Origin: SB11 sp965249955
GTDB taxonomy: Bacteria; Bacteroidota; Bacteroidia; UBA8524
Direction of reading: 5' to 3'
Assembly (NCBI GenBank): GCA_965249955.1
Contig: OZ252261.1
Coordinates: 434,001 to 498,000 of the forward strand
DNA: 64,000 bases
Part shown: piece by piece, positions 24,652-33,447 of the stretch
How positions within the stretch are numbered: the stretch's first letter is position 1
Layout of the letters: each line of letters opens with the position of its first letter
Notes under the pieces: generated by a model
Database searches by the model: none
What the model was told of the DNA's origin: nothing
The model's input: the letters and a program-made list of their open reading frames with translations, nothing else
Position numbers and translations under genes: made by a program

Positions 24652-25734
24652 ATGGTTAACAATTATTATGTGGTGATAATGGCGGGGGGTATTGGTAGCA
24701 GGTTTTGGCCGCTAAGCAAATCATCTCATCCAAAGCAGTTTTTAGACATTTTGGGCACAGGAAAATCGTTGATTACGCAAACTTTTGAGCGTTTTAACAA
24801 AATTATTCCTGCTGAAAGAATTTTTGTAGTAACCAACCGAAAATACGATGGTTTGGTGCGCGAACATCTACCCCAATTGCCACCCGAGAACATTTTGGGT
24901 GAACCATCGGCAAAAAATACGGCACCGTGCATTGCCTATGCTACACACAAAATTAAAAAGCTAAACCCTAATGCAAATTGTGTGGTTGCACCTAGCGATC
25001 ACCTAATACTGAACGAACAACAGTTTTTAGCTGATATAGAGCGCGCCCTTGCATTTTCAGCATCAAAAGATGCGCTGGTGTCACTTGGTATAAAACCAAC
25101 GCGCCCTGACACGGGATATGGCTATATTCAGTTTTTGGAAGGTGAAGCTGCTGCAGGAGTTAATAAAGTAAAAACTTTTACTGAGAAACCTGATATTGAG
25201 CTTGCGCAAAAGTTTTTAGAAAGTGGCGAGTTTTTGTGGAATGCGGGTATCTTTATTTGGTCGGTAGCGGCAATTGCAGAAGCATTTGATAAGTATTTGC
25301 CCGACTTGAATACAAACTTTGAAGGGATTATTGATGATTTGAATACTGAAAAAGAGGCCGATGCGGTAAACACTATTTACCCATTGTGCAACAGTATTTC
25401 TATTGATTACGGAATTTTAGAAAAGGCCGATAATGTATACGTATTGCCTTGTGATTTTGGATGGAGTGATTTAGGCACATGGTCATCACTTTACGAAGTG
25501 CACGACAAAGACGAGAACGACAATGCTATAAATGCGGATGTGGCCGAATTGTACGATACTAAAAATTGTATGATTGATGTACCCAAAGGAAAACTGATTG
25601 TAATAAACGGCTTGGAGGATAAAATTATTGTTGATACTGATAAAGTACTTTTGATATGCGATAAAAGCCGTGAGCAAGAAGTGAAACAAATAGTAACTAA
25701 TATAAAGCTTAAGCTGGGCGAAAAATACTCGTAA
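24652..25734 (+). CDS. manC: Mannose-1-phosphate guanylyltransferase
   Basis: The 360-residue enzyme makes GDP-mannose from mannose 1-phosphate and GTP for cell-surface polysaccharides. The nucleotide loop is VVIMAGGIGSRFWPLSKSSHPKQF, followed by GEPSAKNTAPCIAYA, VAPSDHLI, FTEKPD and GFLWNAGIF-like motifs (EFLWNAGIFIW). It has only the nucleotidyltransferase domain and no fused phosphomannose isomerase. It is a single gene, divergent from recQ, and ends at a strong bidirectional terminator. Confidence 0.94.
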   Translation: MVNNYYVVIMAGGIGSRFWPLSKSSHPKQFLDILGTGKSLITQTFERFNKIIPAERIFVVTNRKYDGLVREHLPQLPPENILGEPSAKNTAPCIAYATHKIKKLNPNANCVVAPSDHLILNEQQFLADIERALAFSASKDALVSLGIKPTRPDTGYGYIQFLEGEAAAGVNKVKTFTEKPDIELAQKFLESGEFLWNAGIFIWSVAAIAEAFDKYLPDLNTNFEGIIDDLNTEKEADAVNTIYPLCNSISIDYGILEKADNVYVLPCDFGWSDLGTWSSLYEVHDKDENDNAINADVAELYDTKNCMIDVPKGKLIVINGLEDKIIVDTDKVLLICDKSREQEVKQIVTNIKLKLGEKYS

Positions 25735-25784
25735 AATTTGTAACTGATTAAAACCAGCCGCATTTTTATAATTACAACCAAAAG

Positions 25785-25820
25785 AAAACCCCGTTTAGAA
25801 ATTCTAAACGGGGTTTTATT
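25785..25820. terminator. Bidirectional terminator between manC and the enoyl-CoA hydratase gene
   Basis: A perfect inverted repeat (AACCCCGTTTAGAA and its complement, with A/T tracts on both sides) lies between two convergent genes. Confidence 0.9.
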
Positions 25821-25845
25821 ATTTTAACCCAAGCTTACACTTAAC

Positions 25846-26625
25846 TTATTCTCCAGAAAAAGTGGCTTTGCGTTTGCTTAAAAATGCTTCAACACCTTCT
25901 TTAAAGTCTTTTGTTCCAAAAGAGTTTCCAAATTCAGCAATCTCAGCCTCAAAACCATTGTTTTCTTTATCGTGGTGCATATTTACCAAACGTATCACGC
26001 TTTCAATAGCCAATGGAGCTTTGGTTTTAATTTTATTTAAAATCTCAAGGCACTTAGCCACAAGTTCTTCTTGTTGCACTACATGATTTACTAACCCTAA
26101 TGCTTTTGCCTCATGTGCATTAATAGCATCACCGGTCATCAATAGTTCAAGAGCTTTGCTTTTACCTATCAACCTCACCAAACGCTGTGTACCTGCATAT
26201 CCCGGTACCAGTCCTAAATTTACCTCTGGTTGGCCAAAACGGGCATTATCACTAGCTACACGTATGTGGCAAGCCATAGCCAACTCGCAACCACCACCTA
26301 ATGCAAAACCGTTAACGGCTGCAATAACAGGCTTTTTAGAGTTTTCTATACTGTTCATCACCATGTGGCCGGCTTCGCTCATGGTTTTACCTTGGTCAGG
26401 TGTAAAATTGGCAAGCTCTGCAATATCAGCACCTGCTGCAAATGCTTTAGTGCCTGCCCCTGTAAGTAGTATACCGTATATAGTTTTATCGTCCTGCACT
26501 TCGCCAACTGCGTGGTGTATCTCTTGCAGTGTAATTACATCAAGAGCATTTAGTTTGCTTTCGCGGTTAATTGTAATGTGTAAAATTCCGTCTTCGGATT
26601 TAAGTAAAATATTCTCGTAAGTCAT
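25846..26625 (-). CDS. Enoyl-CoA hydratase/isomerase family protein
   Basis: The 259-residue protein is a crotonase-fold enzyme: LNALDVITLQEIHHA, oxyanion-hole motif AFAAGADIAEL, AAVNGFALGGGCELAMACH, and FGQPEVNLGLVPGYAGTQRL with the first catalytic Glu, followed by a second Glu position in LTGDAINAHEAKALGLVN. This fits 3-hydroxyacyl-CoA dehydration in fatty acid or amino acid breakdown. No other beta-oxidation genes are adjacent, so the exact substrate is open. Confidence 0.92.
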   Translation of the reverse strand: MTYENILLKSEDGILHITINRESKLNALDVITLQEIHHAVGEVQDDKTIYGILLTGAGTKAFAAGADIAELANFTPDQGKTMSEAGHMVMNSIENSKKPVIAAVNGFALGGGCELAMACHIRVASDNARFGQPEVNLGLVPGYAGTQRLVRLIGKSKALELLMTGDAINAHEAKALGLVNHVVQQEELVAKCLEILNKIKTKAPLAIESVIRLVNMHHDKENNGFEAEIAEFGNSFGTKDFKEGVEAFLSKRKATFSGE

Positions 26626-26666
26626 AGTGGGTAATATAGTAAAAATATGGCGGCAAATTTAGAAAT

Positions 26667-26694
26667 TATTTTCGCTAAACTTTAGGTAAACTTG
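26667..26694 (+). promoter_or_regulatory. Possible promoter boxes before the 26699 gene
   Basis: Two candidates exist: TATTTTCG at 26667-26674 (a TAnnTTCG variant) and TAAACTTG at 26687-26694, four bases before the ATG. Neither is a perfect match, so which is used is unclear. Confidence 0.3.
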
Positions 26695-26698
26695 TGTT

Positions 26699-27394
26699 AT
26701 GGATATGTATGGCGAAATAAAACCCATAAACGGGCACAATTTTATACAATACACGCCCGAAATGATAGGCGAGGCTGAAATGAAGGAAAGTGCAAAAAAA
26801 ATAGCTGACTATATGGATAAACGCCGCACAGTAAGAGATTTTTCTGACGCACCTGTTGACAAAGAAGTAATAGAAAACATAATAAAAGCCGCATCAACTG
26901 CACCGTCGGGTGCGCATAAACAACCGTGGACGTTTTGCGCAATAAGTAATCGTGAATTAAAAAAACAAATTAGAGAAGCTGCCGAAAAAGAAGAATACGA
27001 GAGCTATAATGGCCGAATGACTGAAGAGTGGCTTAAAGACCTTGCCCCTTTGGGTACCGATTGGCACAAACCTTTTTTAGAAACAGCTCCTTGGCTGATT
27101 ATAGTTTTTAGAAGGATTTTTGAATACGACGAGGAAGGTAAAAAACACAATAACTATTATGTGAATGAATCGGTAGGGTTGGCTTGTGGTTTTATGTTAC
27201 ACGCTATACAGCGCGCAGGTTTGGTTTCGCTAACGCATACGCCAAGCCCGATGAATTTTTTACAAAAAATATTGAACCGACCTGATAACGAACGTCCATT
27301 TTTGTTAGTACCCGTTGGCTACCCTGCAAAAGAAATATTAGTGCCCCACATACACCGCAAACCTTTGAATGAAGTAGCCGTGTTTTACGAGTAA
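26699..27394 (+). CDS. Nitroreductase-family flavoprotein, iodotyrosine deiodinase-like
   Basis: The 231-residue protein matches the nitroreductase fold: RRTVRDFSDAPVD for FMN phosphate binding, STAPSGAHKQPWTF, and VPVGYPAKEILVPHIHRKPLN at the end. It resembles iodotyrosine deiodinase more than ordinary nitroreductases. By memory of the human enzyme, its substrate-binding Glu157, Tyr161 and Lys182 correspond here to Glu99, Tyr103 and Lys124, with identical spacing of 4 and 21 residues, in EEYESYNGRM and TDWHKPFLETAP. IYD removes halogen from tyrosine using FMN. Bacterial homologues are known, including in Bacteroidota, but the physiological substrate is not clear. Confidence 0.87.
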   Translation: MDMYGEIKPINGHNFIQYTPEMIGEAEMKESAKKIADYMDKRRTVRDFSDAPVDKEVIENIIKAASTAPSGAHKQPWTFCAISNRELKKQIREAAEKEEYESYNGRMTEEWLKDLAPLGTDWHKPFLETAPWLIIVFRRIFEYDEEGKKHNNYYVNESVGLACGFMLHAIQRAGLVSLTHTPSPMNFLQKILNRPDNERPFLLVPVGYPAKEILVPHIHRKPLNEVAVFYE

Positions 27395-27404
27395 ATTAAA
27401 ACAA

Positions 27405-27905
27405 CTAATATTCGCTATCAATAAAACACCCTACGGCTTTGGTTTCTTTTACCTCAACAGCTTCACCTTGCAAAAGGGCAACAATAGCATTTTCTAAATA
27501 AGCTATAACAGGGGTGGTTTTGCGTTTGCCCAACGCAGCAAACCTATCGTCTATACCTCCTTTATAATAAACACTATCGTTGGCTACCACAAATACCTCA
27601 GGTGTAATTGTAGCACCAAAATGTTTCATCAGCTTTCGTCCCTCGTCTTTTTTTAAAGCAAATTTTATTTTATATTTCTGCTTAAATTCTTCGATAGCTG
27701 CCGAATCAGACTCAGGATTGGGGAATACTCCGATTATTTCAACACCTTGTGCAGCGTATTTTTGGGTAAGATTATTTAGCGTTAGCGTATGGTGTTGGCA
27801 AATGGGGCAGTTTTCGCCAAAAAAAACATAAACGGTAAGTTTGTTTTGTGCTTTTGCTGCAAAACTAGCCAATACCATTAATAGAAATACCCATGTACGT
27901 TTCAT
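27405..27905 (-). CDS. Secreted redoxin-type thioredoxin-fold protein
   Basis: The 166-residue product has a signal peptide (KRTWVFLLMVLASFAAKAQ) and a redoxin domain with the active site FFGENCPICQHHTLTL (CxxC near residues 34-37), GVEIIGVFPNPESD, and the cis-proline strand ITPEVFVV. The end KAVGCFI is typical of Bacteroidota redoxins that have a third Cys. It probably reduces proteins or carries out peroxiredoxin-like chemistry outside the cytoplasm. It is convergent with the deiodinase-like gene. Confidence 0.85.
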   Translation of the reverse strand: MKRTWVFLLMVLASFAAKAQNKLTVYVFFGENCPICQHHTLTLNNLTQKYAAQGVEIIGVFPNPESDSAAIEEFKQKYKIKFALKKDEGRKLMKHFGATITPEVFVVANDSVYYKGGIDDRFAALGKRKTTPVIAYLENAIVALLQGEAVEVKETKAVGCFIDSEY

Positions 27906-27910
27906 CAGAG

Positions 27911-27918
27911 CAAATATA
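27911..27918 (-). promoter_or_regulatory. -7 box TATATTTG before the redoxin gene
   Basis: A perfect TAnnTTTG box on the minus strand lies five bases before ATG 27905. Confidence 0.6.
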
Positions 27919-28050
27919 GAATTGTTTTTTATTGGCTACTAAACCGCAAACTAATAATCTATGGCCTTGTATATCTTTTCATAAAAAACAAAAAACTGTT
28001 TTCTACTGACATAATGCTGTCATTTGTAGCATAGATATTTGAACCAAATT

Positions 28051-28058
28051 TATTTTTG
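28051..28058 (+). promoter_or_regulatory. -7 box TATTTTTG before zinc-ribbon gene
   Basis: A perfect TAnnTTTG box lies only two bases before ATG 28061, the shortest gap in the window. Confidence 0.6.
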
Positions 28059-28060
28059 AT

Positions 28061-28336
28061 ATGGAAAAAACCTATAAAATTTGCCAAAGTTGCAGTATGC
28101 CATTAAAGCAAAGCCTTAATGGCGGTGGAACTGAGGCTGATGGAAGTATTAGCAAAATGTATTGTGCTTACTGTTATGAAGATGGAAAATTTAAACAACC
28201 AGATATGACAGCGAAGCAAATGCAAGATTTTGTAAAAAACTACCTAAAAACAGAAAAGAAACTGCCCGGTTTTTTAGCCTCACTATTTAGCATTGGTATA
28301 CCCAAGCTTGAAAGATGGAAGCAACAAGCTAAATAA
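28061..28336 (+). CDS. Small zinc-ribbon protein
   Basis: The 91-residue protein has four cysteines in two pairs, CQSCSMPL (residues about 8-11) and CAYCYEDGKF (about 35-38), spaced as in the putative zinc-ribbon family PF12674. A helical tail follows, with KQMQDFVKNYLKTEKKLPG. The family is small and of unknown function; a role in protein or nucleic acid binding is a guess. It stands alone upstream of pdhB. Confidence 0.88.
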   Translation: MEKTYKICQSCSMPLKQSLNGGGTEADGSISKMYCAYCYEDGKFKQPDMTAKQMQDFVKNYLKTEKKLPGFLASLFSIGIPKLERWKQQAK

Positions 28337-28399
28337 CAACAGGTTACAGTTGTGCAAAATAGCCCAAGCATAAAACATATAAAAGTGGGTGATTTATTT

Positions 28400-28407
28400 T
28401 ATTTTTG
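28400..28407 (+). promoter_or_regulatory. -7 box TATTTTTG before pdhB
   Basis: A perfect TAnnTTTG box lies 25 bases before ATG 28433, giving a leader of about 22 bases. Confidence 0.5.
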
Positions 28408-28432
28408 CGCCTCGCAATACAAAAACTAAACG

Positions 28433-29410
28433 ATGAGAGAAATTCAATTCCGTGAGGCACTTCGTGAAGCAATGAATGAAGAAATGCGCCGCGACCCCAA
28501 TGTTTTTTTAATGGGTGAAGAGGTTGCCGACTATAATGGTGCTTACAAAGTGAGCCAAGGTATGTTGGATGAGTTTGGCCCTAAAAGGGTGATTGATACC
28601 CCCATTGCCGAATTAGGTTTTGCGGGTATTGGTGTTGGTGCAGCTATGAATGGTTTGCGCCCCATAATAGAGTTTATGACGTTTAACTTTTCGCTTGTGG
28701 CTATTGACCAAGTGATAAACAGTGCTGCAAAAACACTAAGTATGAGCGGTGGCCAATTTGGTGCCCCAATGGTATTTAGAGGCCCTACGGGTAATGCAGG
28801 TCAACTGGGTGCACAACACTCTCAAAATTTTGAAAACTGGTATGCCAACTGCCCGGGTTTAAAAGTAGTTGTACCTAGCAATCCATACGAAGCGAAAGGT
28901 TTATTAAAATCTTCTATTCGTGATAACGATCCTGTTATTTTTATGGAAAGTGAAGTAATGTATGGCGATAAAGGCGAAGTGCCTGAAGAAGAATACCTAT
29001 TACCATTAGGTAAAGCATACGTAGCACGTACAGGTACTGATGTTACTATTGTATCTTTTGGCAAAATGATGAAGGTAGCCCACGAAGCTGCTGACGAATT
29101 GGCTAAAGACGGGGTAAGTGCTGAGGTAATTGATTTGCGTTCAGTTCGTCCTATTGATTACGATACTCTTATAGAATCAGTAAAGAAAACCAACCGCATG
29201 GTTGTTGTTGAAGAGGCTTGGCCTTTGGCTTCAATATCATCAGAGTTGGCTTATATAGTTCAACGCAGAGCTTTTGATTTTCTTGATGCACCTATTCAAC
29301 GTATCACCAACCGCGATGTACCTATGGGTTACTCTCGCCCTTTGGTTGATGCTACTGTGCCTAATGTACAACGTACTTTAGAAGCCATTAAATCTGTAAT
29401 GTATATCTAG
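28433..29410 (+). CDS. pdhB: Pyruvate dehydrogenase E1 component, beta subunit
   Basis: The 325-residue protein has the transketolase-like E1-beta pattern: IQFREALREAMNEEM, GEEVADYNGAYKVS, DTPIAELGFAGIGVGAA, FRGPTGNAGQLGAQHSQ, and the C-terminal VVEEAWPLASISSELA. With the alpha subunit it forms the thiamine-diphosphate E1 enzyme of pyruvate dehydrogenase. Neither pdhA nor the E2 gene is nearby, so the complex is encoded at split loci. A bidirectional terminator closes the gene. Confidence 0.94.
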   Translation: MREIQFREALREAMNEEMRRDPNVFLMGEEVADYNGAYKVSQGMLDEFGPKRVIDTPIAELGFAGIGVGAAMNGLRPIIEFMTFNFSLVAIDQVINSAAKTLSMSGGQFGAPMVFRGPTGNAGQLGAQHSQNFENWYANCPGLKVVVPSNPYEAKGLLKSSIRDNDPVIFMESEVMYGDKGEVPEEEYLLPLGKAYVARTGTDVTIVSFGKMMKVAHEAADELAKDGVSAEVIDLRSVRPIDYDTLIESVKKTNRMVVVEEAWPLASISSELAYIVQRRAFDFLDAPIQRITNRDVPMGYSRPLVDATVPNVQRTLEAIKSVMYI

Positions 29411-29438
29411 TACAAAAAATATTTTGTGTATAAATACG

Positions 29439-29463
29439 AAAAGCCCCAAATTGGGGCTTTTTC
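29439..29463. terminator. Bidirectional terminator after pdhB
   Basis: AAAAGCCCCAA, one base, and its complement are followed by T-rich sequence on both strands. It lies between convergent pdhB and the CHRD gene. Confidence 0.88.
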
Positions 29464-29493
29464 ATTTTCTATATAGCTGTAATATCCTAATGG

Positions 29494-31308
29494 TTATTGC
29501 TTAATAAACCTTGCAACGCCTGTGCTTGTAGTAGTTTGTACAGTTATTATGTACAAACCTCTGTTAAGGTTTTGTATTGGCAATTCAATATTTGCATTGT
29601 TACCTGCATCAAAAGTTGCTACTGTTTGTCCTTGTATGTTCATTACAGTTACGGTAGCCTTCTCGCTGCTTGTATTCTCTAACGAGATATTAATACTTTC
29701 AGTAGCAGGGTTAGGATATACGTTTACACTTTTAGTGGTTACAGGTGTGTAAATGCCTGTACTAATAGGTACATACATCCCGTTATCGCTCATTTGTCCA
29801 CGAGCTTCACCATTCATATTGGCAGCAGTATGTATATTTATATAAATTTCACCTGCCCTAAATTGTTGTGCATTGGTAGAGGTAAAACCTGTAGTCCAAT
29901 ATCCAAAGGCAGTATCACTTGTTCCCATTTTGCCAAACGATGGGCTCAAATCATAAACCACAGCCCCATTAGCACCTGCCGCAGCATTGTGAAAATGTGC
30001 ACCACCAATTGGGCCTGTTAGTCCGTTTACAACAAACATATAGTGTGCATTGGTTTCCATTGCATCAATTGATACAATACCACTACCCATTGCAGTTGTA
30101 GTAACAGCAGGAACTTCTTGCAAACCGTTTATTAGTGCTATATAACCTGTACGGGCAAGTGGCATTAATTGTCCCCTAACTTCACCGTTTGCATTGGCAG
30201 CAGTATGTAGGTTTACATACGCATTGCCCATCATTATTTTATTAATGGTAGCGGCTGTTATTCCTGTTGCCATGCCTGAAAGCATATTGCCGTTGATACC
30301 TGACGAAAGATCGACAATAACACCGCCGTTAGCTCCTTTTGCACCTTCGTGTATGTGGCCTCCGCCGATAGTTCCAGACACTGAATCTACCAATATATTG
30401 TACCAAAGCGAATCTAGTGTTGGGCTTACTCTAAACAGAGCAACTCCTTTACCTACTGATGAAACTGAGGGCACTTCCTGTGCACCGTCTAACCACGATA
30501 CAAAATTTAGCTTATCGCTCCAATTAAGTTGTGCACGAATTTCGCCATTTGCAAAAGCATCAGTATGTATATTAAGATAGATATTACCTTGAATTAAATC
30601 TGATACAAAAGCGTCATCAACAGGTATATCAGCATCAATAGTATTGCCTGAGATGTTAGAGCTTAAGTCGGCAACAACACCGCCATTCATACCCATTGCA
30701 CCGGTGTGAAAGTGTGCTCCACCAACATTACCCATCAAATTTCTAAAAACAGCCCACACGTGTACCATTTTCTTGTTTTTTGATAAGCTGGCTACAACCC
30801 AACCTTGACCGTTTGAATTGTTTGCAGGATTTTCTTGACTGCCTTCAAGCATACCATAAAATCCCCAGTCTGATTCAAGCTCAAGTTGTCCCCTGATTTC
30901 TCCATTCGGATTTGCGGCAGTGTGTACATTAAGATAGTATTTACCCGAAAGTAAACCAGCTATCATTGTACTATTAAGGTTTGCACCTGTAATAACGGTT
31001 GAAATAAAATTTCCTGCTACAAATGTGCTAAGGTTGGTAAGTACACCGCCGTTAGTGCCTTTAGCACCATCGTGTATGTGTATTCCTGTTATAGCACCTG
31101 AAAGATTTGCCACCGATACGTTTATAAATAAACTATCTCGGGTGCTGTTTAATAATAAACCTGCTACACCTGATGCACCAGTGCTAACTGCTGGCACTTC
31201 TTGTGCCCCTGATAAGCGTGCGGTGATTAATAATTTACCGTTGATTTGCGCAATACTTGCTGTTGCAAAACCAACTACTAATGCTAATACTGTAAGTAAT
31301 TTTTTCAT
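29494..31308 (-). CDS. Secreted protein with four CHRD domains and T9SS sorting signal
   Basis: The 604-residue protein has a signal peptide (about 1-20), four tandem CHRD domains of about 120 residues each (roughly 22-145, 147-265, 266-385, 386-515), and a type A sorting domain of the type IX secretion system (VYPNPATESINISLE to GLYIITVQT and a basic end). Each CHRD repeat has a His-rich motif such as IHIHDGAKGTNGGV, AHFHTGAMGMNGGV, GHIHEGAKGANGGV or AHFHNAAAGANGAV, and later NxHTAANxNGExRGQ. CHRD domains occur in chordin and many bacterial exoproteins; the ligand is unknown. It is probably exported and attached to the cell surface. Confidence 0.93.
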   Translation of the reverse strand: MKKLLTVLALVVGFATASIAQINGKLLITARLSGAQEVPAVSTGASGVAGLLLNSTRDSLFINVSVANLSGAITGIHIHDGAKGTNGGVLTNLSTFVAGNFISTVITGANLNSTMIAGLLSGKYYLNVHTAANPNGEIRGQLELESDWGFYGMLEGSQENPANNSNGQGWVVASLSKNKKMVHVWAVFRNLMGNVGGAHFHTGAMGMNGGVVADLSSNISGNTIDADIPVDDAFVSDLIQGNIYLNIHTDAFANGEIRAQLNWSDKLNFVSWLDGAQEVPSVSSVGKGVALFRVSPTLDSLWYNILVDSVSGTIGGGHIHEGAKGANGGVIVDLSSGINGNMLSGMATGITAATINKIMMGNAYVNLHTAANANGEVRGQLMPLARTGYIALINGLQEVPAVTTTAMGSGIVSIDAMETNAHYMFVVNGLTGPIGGAHFHNAAAGANGAVVYDLSPSFGKMGTSDTAFGYWTTGFTSTNAQQFRAGEIYINIHTAANMNGEARGQMSDNGMYVPISTGIYTPVTTKSVNVYPNPATESINISLENTSSEKATVTVMNIQGQTVATFDAGNNANIELPIQNLNRGLYIITVQTTTSTGVARFIKQ

Positions 31309-31331
31309 AACTCTTTTTTATTGTGTTTGCA

Positions 31332-31346
31332 TATACCTACGGTATA
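31332..31346. promoter_or_regulatory. Inverted repeat TATACC-TAC-GGTATA upstream of the CHRD gene
   Basis: A perfect 6-base inverted repeat with a 3-base spacer lies about 24 bases upstream of the ATG. It could be an operator; no regulator can be assigned. Confidence 0.25.
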
Positions 31347-31399
31347 AATCTTAGCTTGGTTTTTTATTTTGTTAAATATTTTAAAATAAATCTTAAACA

Positions 31400-31852
31400 C
31401 TATTGATTAATAGTTAAAACATTTGATACTATATCGTGATAATCTTGAAAAGTTTGAATAAATACTTCGGCACTACGTTTATTAAAAAGCTCTATGCCGC
31501 AATAGGTTAGTTCAAAATCAAGATGTATAAATTTTAACAATTCAGAAGCAAATAAGTAATCGCCAATTTCGTTCTCATACCTATAATTTAATTCGCCAAA
31601 CCCGTTTGTTTTAGTATCGCGCCAAAATATGGTAAACGAAAACCTATCTCCAAAGTAGTCATTAGGCTCAACAAGCATATATGCTTTGCTTTTCTTATTA
31701 TCGTTAATAATAGCCAAATTTATTATTGGCATATAATGTTCTGTAATTCTGTTTTTGTGCCTATAAAACTTTTTTTCATTAAAAGAGTCATCGCTAAGTT
31801 CATAATTATCAAGTTTCATCTTCGCTCTATAAGTAGTATTCTTATTTTCCAT
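31400..31852 (-). CDS. Protein of unknown function
   Basis: The 150-residue product is soluble, polar and rich in aromatic residues, with RFSFTIFWRDTKTNGFGELNY and LKFIHLDFELTYCGIELF. No family is recognised. ATG 31852 is chosen because the earlier part of the longer frame (from 31978) is low in coding character and would overlap the terminator at 31969-31988. An alternative start is ATG 31819. Confidence 0.6.
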   Translation of the reverse strand: MENKNTTYRAKMKLDNYELSDDSFNEKKFYRHKNRITEHYMPIINLAIINDNKKSKAYMLVEPNDYFGDRFSFTIFWRDTKTNGFGELNYRYENEIGDYLFASELLKFIHLDFELTYCGIELFNKRSAEVFIQTFQDYHDIVSNVLTINQ

Positions 31853-31968
31853 TCTAATATTTAAACATGTATACCTAAACACATACGAAAACGACCGAAA
31901 CATGGATTTATTTTTAAAAAATTTTACACATTTTTTAAAGCAGGTGATTTTGACACATTGAAATAAAA

Positions 31969-31988
31969 AAAGCCCCATACGGGGCTTT
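31969..31988 (-). terminator. Terminator after the sigma/anti-sigma operon
   Basis: AAAGCCCC, four bases, GGGGCTTT, followed on the minus strand by seven T. It lies 30 bases downstream of the anti-sigma gene stop. Confidence 0.85.
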
Positions 31989-32017
31989 CAGTTATTTTAC
32001 TACTATTTTAAAGATTT

Positions 32018-32800
32018 TTAAACAGTACCCAATACTATCATTTGCTCTAAGGTTGGGCTAATAGCTCCCCCTTTATTTTCAAGAGTAATAGCAAATGCCT
32101 GTGCTTTATCAATTGATTTTAGCTTTTGCAAGTTATCTAATGTAAGTTCCATCACACCGGCATCAACAGGTTTTCCATCCACCAATGCCCACAATTGGTA
32201 TTGCTTATCAGCAGGTGCATCGGGCAGGTTATTTATATTTACAAAAATATCTTCTCCCTCTGTATCCCAATAAACCGTTACACGGGCATCAACACCGTCT
32301 TTAACACTATTAAGGGCAACCACTTTAAGTGATGGACTTTTTAATATTTTCAACTCACCGCTATATTTATCAAGGGTTGCTTTTTGTATATCGGCTTCGG
32401 CTAAAATATTTCCTCGCTCACCCTCCAATTGTGCCACTTGTTGTTGGCTTTTCTTCCAATTGTTAAAGTAAATTACATTTAAAATTACACTACCCAACAA
32501 CAACACTATTGATGCAGCAGCAGCAAAACGCATCCACTTTAACTGTAGTGTCACTTTGTGTGGTGCGGCCTTAAAATCAATACCCAGTTGTTCCAGTATT
32601 TTTTCTTTTAAATCAGCAGGAGGATGGGTAGCATATTGTTGCACGTATGCAGCCACTGTTTGCCCTATCTTGGCTATTTCATCGTTAAGCAGCGGATATT
32701 GCACACGCCAATCATCAACCTGCTTGGTTTGTTCGGCAGTAGTAAGGTCTAAAACATACAGTTCTAGTAGCCCGCTATCTATTATTTCGTTAATATCCAA
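32018..32800 (-). CDS. Anti-sigma factor (RskA-like)
   Basis: The 260-residue protein has a cytoplasmic N-terminal anti-sigma part (INEIIDSGLLELYVLDLTTAEQ), one membrane segment (about residues 92-110, FAAAASIVLLLGSVILNVIY), a coiled stretch and a C-terminal RskA-type domain (NNLPDAPADKQYQLWALVDGKPVDAG). It would hold the adjacent sigma factor at the membrane until a signal triggers release. Its start overlaps the sigma gene by 19 bases, which is usual for such pairs and implies coupled translation. Confidence 0.92.
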   Translation of the reverse strand: MDINEIIDSGLLELYVLDLTTAEQTKQVDDWRVQYPLLNDEIAKIGQTVAAYVQQYATHPPADLKEKILEQLGIDFKAAPHKVTLQLKWMRFAAAASIVLLLGSVILNVIYFNNWKKSQQQVAQLEGERGNILAEADIQKATLDKYSGELKILKSPSLKVVALNSVKDGVDARVTVYWDTEGEDIFVNINNLPDAPADKQYQLWALVDGKPVDAGVMELTLDNLQKLKSIDKAQAFAITLENKGGAISPTLEQMIVLGTV

Positions 32801-33360
32801 AACAGTAAAAATTTTAATACTTTCCTAAGTTCAATCATTGCTGCCCTCACGCGGGTTTTCACAGTACCCAGTGGTATATCAAGTTCTTTTGATACTTCCT
32901 CCTGCGTATATCCTTCAAAATACAGCTTCTCTATCAGTATGCTATATTTCTCGTCAAGGCCAAGCGCTTTGTTTTTTATGCCAATGGTATTTATATTTTG
33001 GCTTGTTGAGTGTTGCGCTTCAACTATATTTACGGAGTCATCAATATTTTGGTTTTCTAAGCCTACTCTATAATTTTTTGACCTAATAAAATCGATGGCC
33101 GTATTGCGGGTAATATTAAGCATCCACGTAAAAAGAGTAGATTTTTGTGCTGAATAATTTGCAATGTTTTTCCAAATTTTTACAAAACTATCTTGCAAAA
33201 CATCGGGCGTAAACTCCTCATTACGAACAATTTTGTTTACTACCCCAAACAGCGACGCAGAATATTGGTCGTATAGCTGCGAGTAAGCATCTTGCCTACC
33301 TTGCTGCATAGCTGCTACCAAAAGAGCCTCTGTTGGGTATATTAGATTTTTTCTTCCCAC
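32782..33360 (-). CDS. ECF-type sigma-70 family sigma factor
   Basis: The 192-residue protein has region 2 (AYSQLYDQYSASLFGVV, DVLQDSFVKIWKN and NITRNTAIDFIRS) and region 4 (YSILIEKLYFEGYTQEEVSKEL and PLGTVKTRVRAAMIELRK). It is most like the SigK group paired with RskA-type anti-sigma factors. The start is GTG 33360; a TAAACTTG sequence (one mismatch to the -7 box) lies 12 bases before it. Target promoters are not identifiable here. Confidence 0.93.
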   Translation of the reverse strand: MGRKNLIYPTEALLVAAMQQGRQDAYSQLYDQYSASLFGVVNKIVRNEEFTPDVLQDSFVKIWKNIANYSAQKSTLFTWMLNITRNTAIDFIRSKNYRVGLENQNIDDSVNIVEAQHSTSQNINTIGIKNKALGLDEKYSILIEKLYFEGYTQEEVSKELDIPLGTVKTRVRAAMIELRKVLKFLLFWILTK

Positions 33361-33447
33361 TTAGTAAATACAAGTTTAGTTAATATGTTGCACTAAAACA
33401 TTAACAAAACAAAACCGCTATTAAATGGTTTTGTACTATTATAAGTT

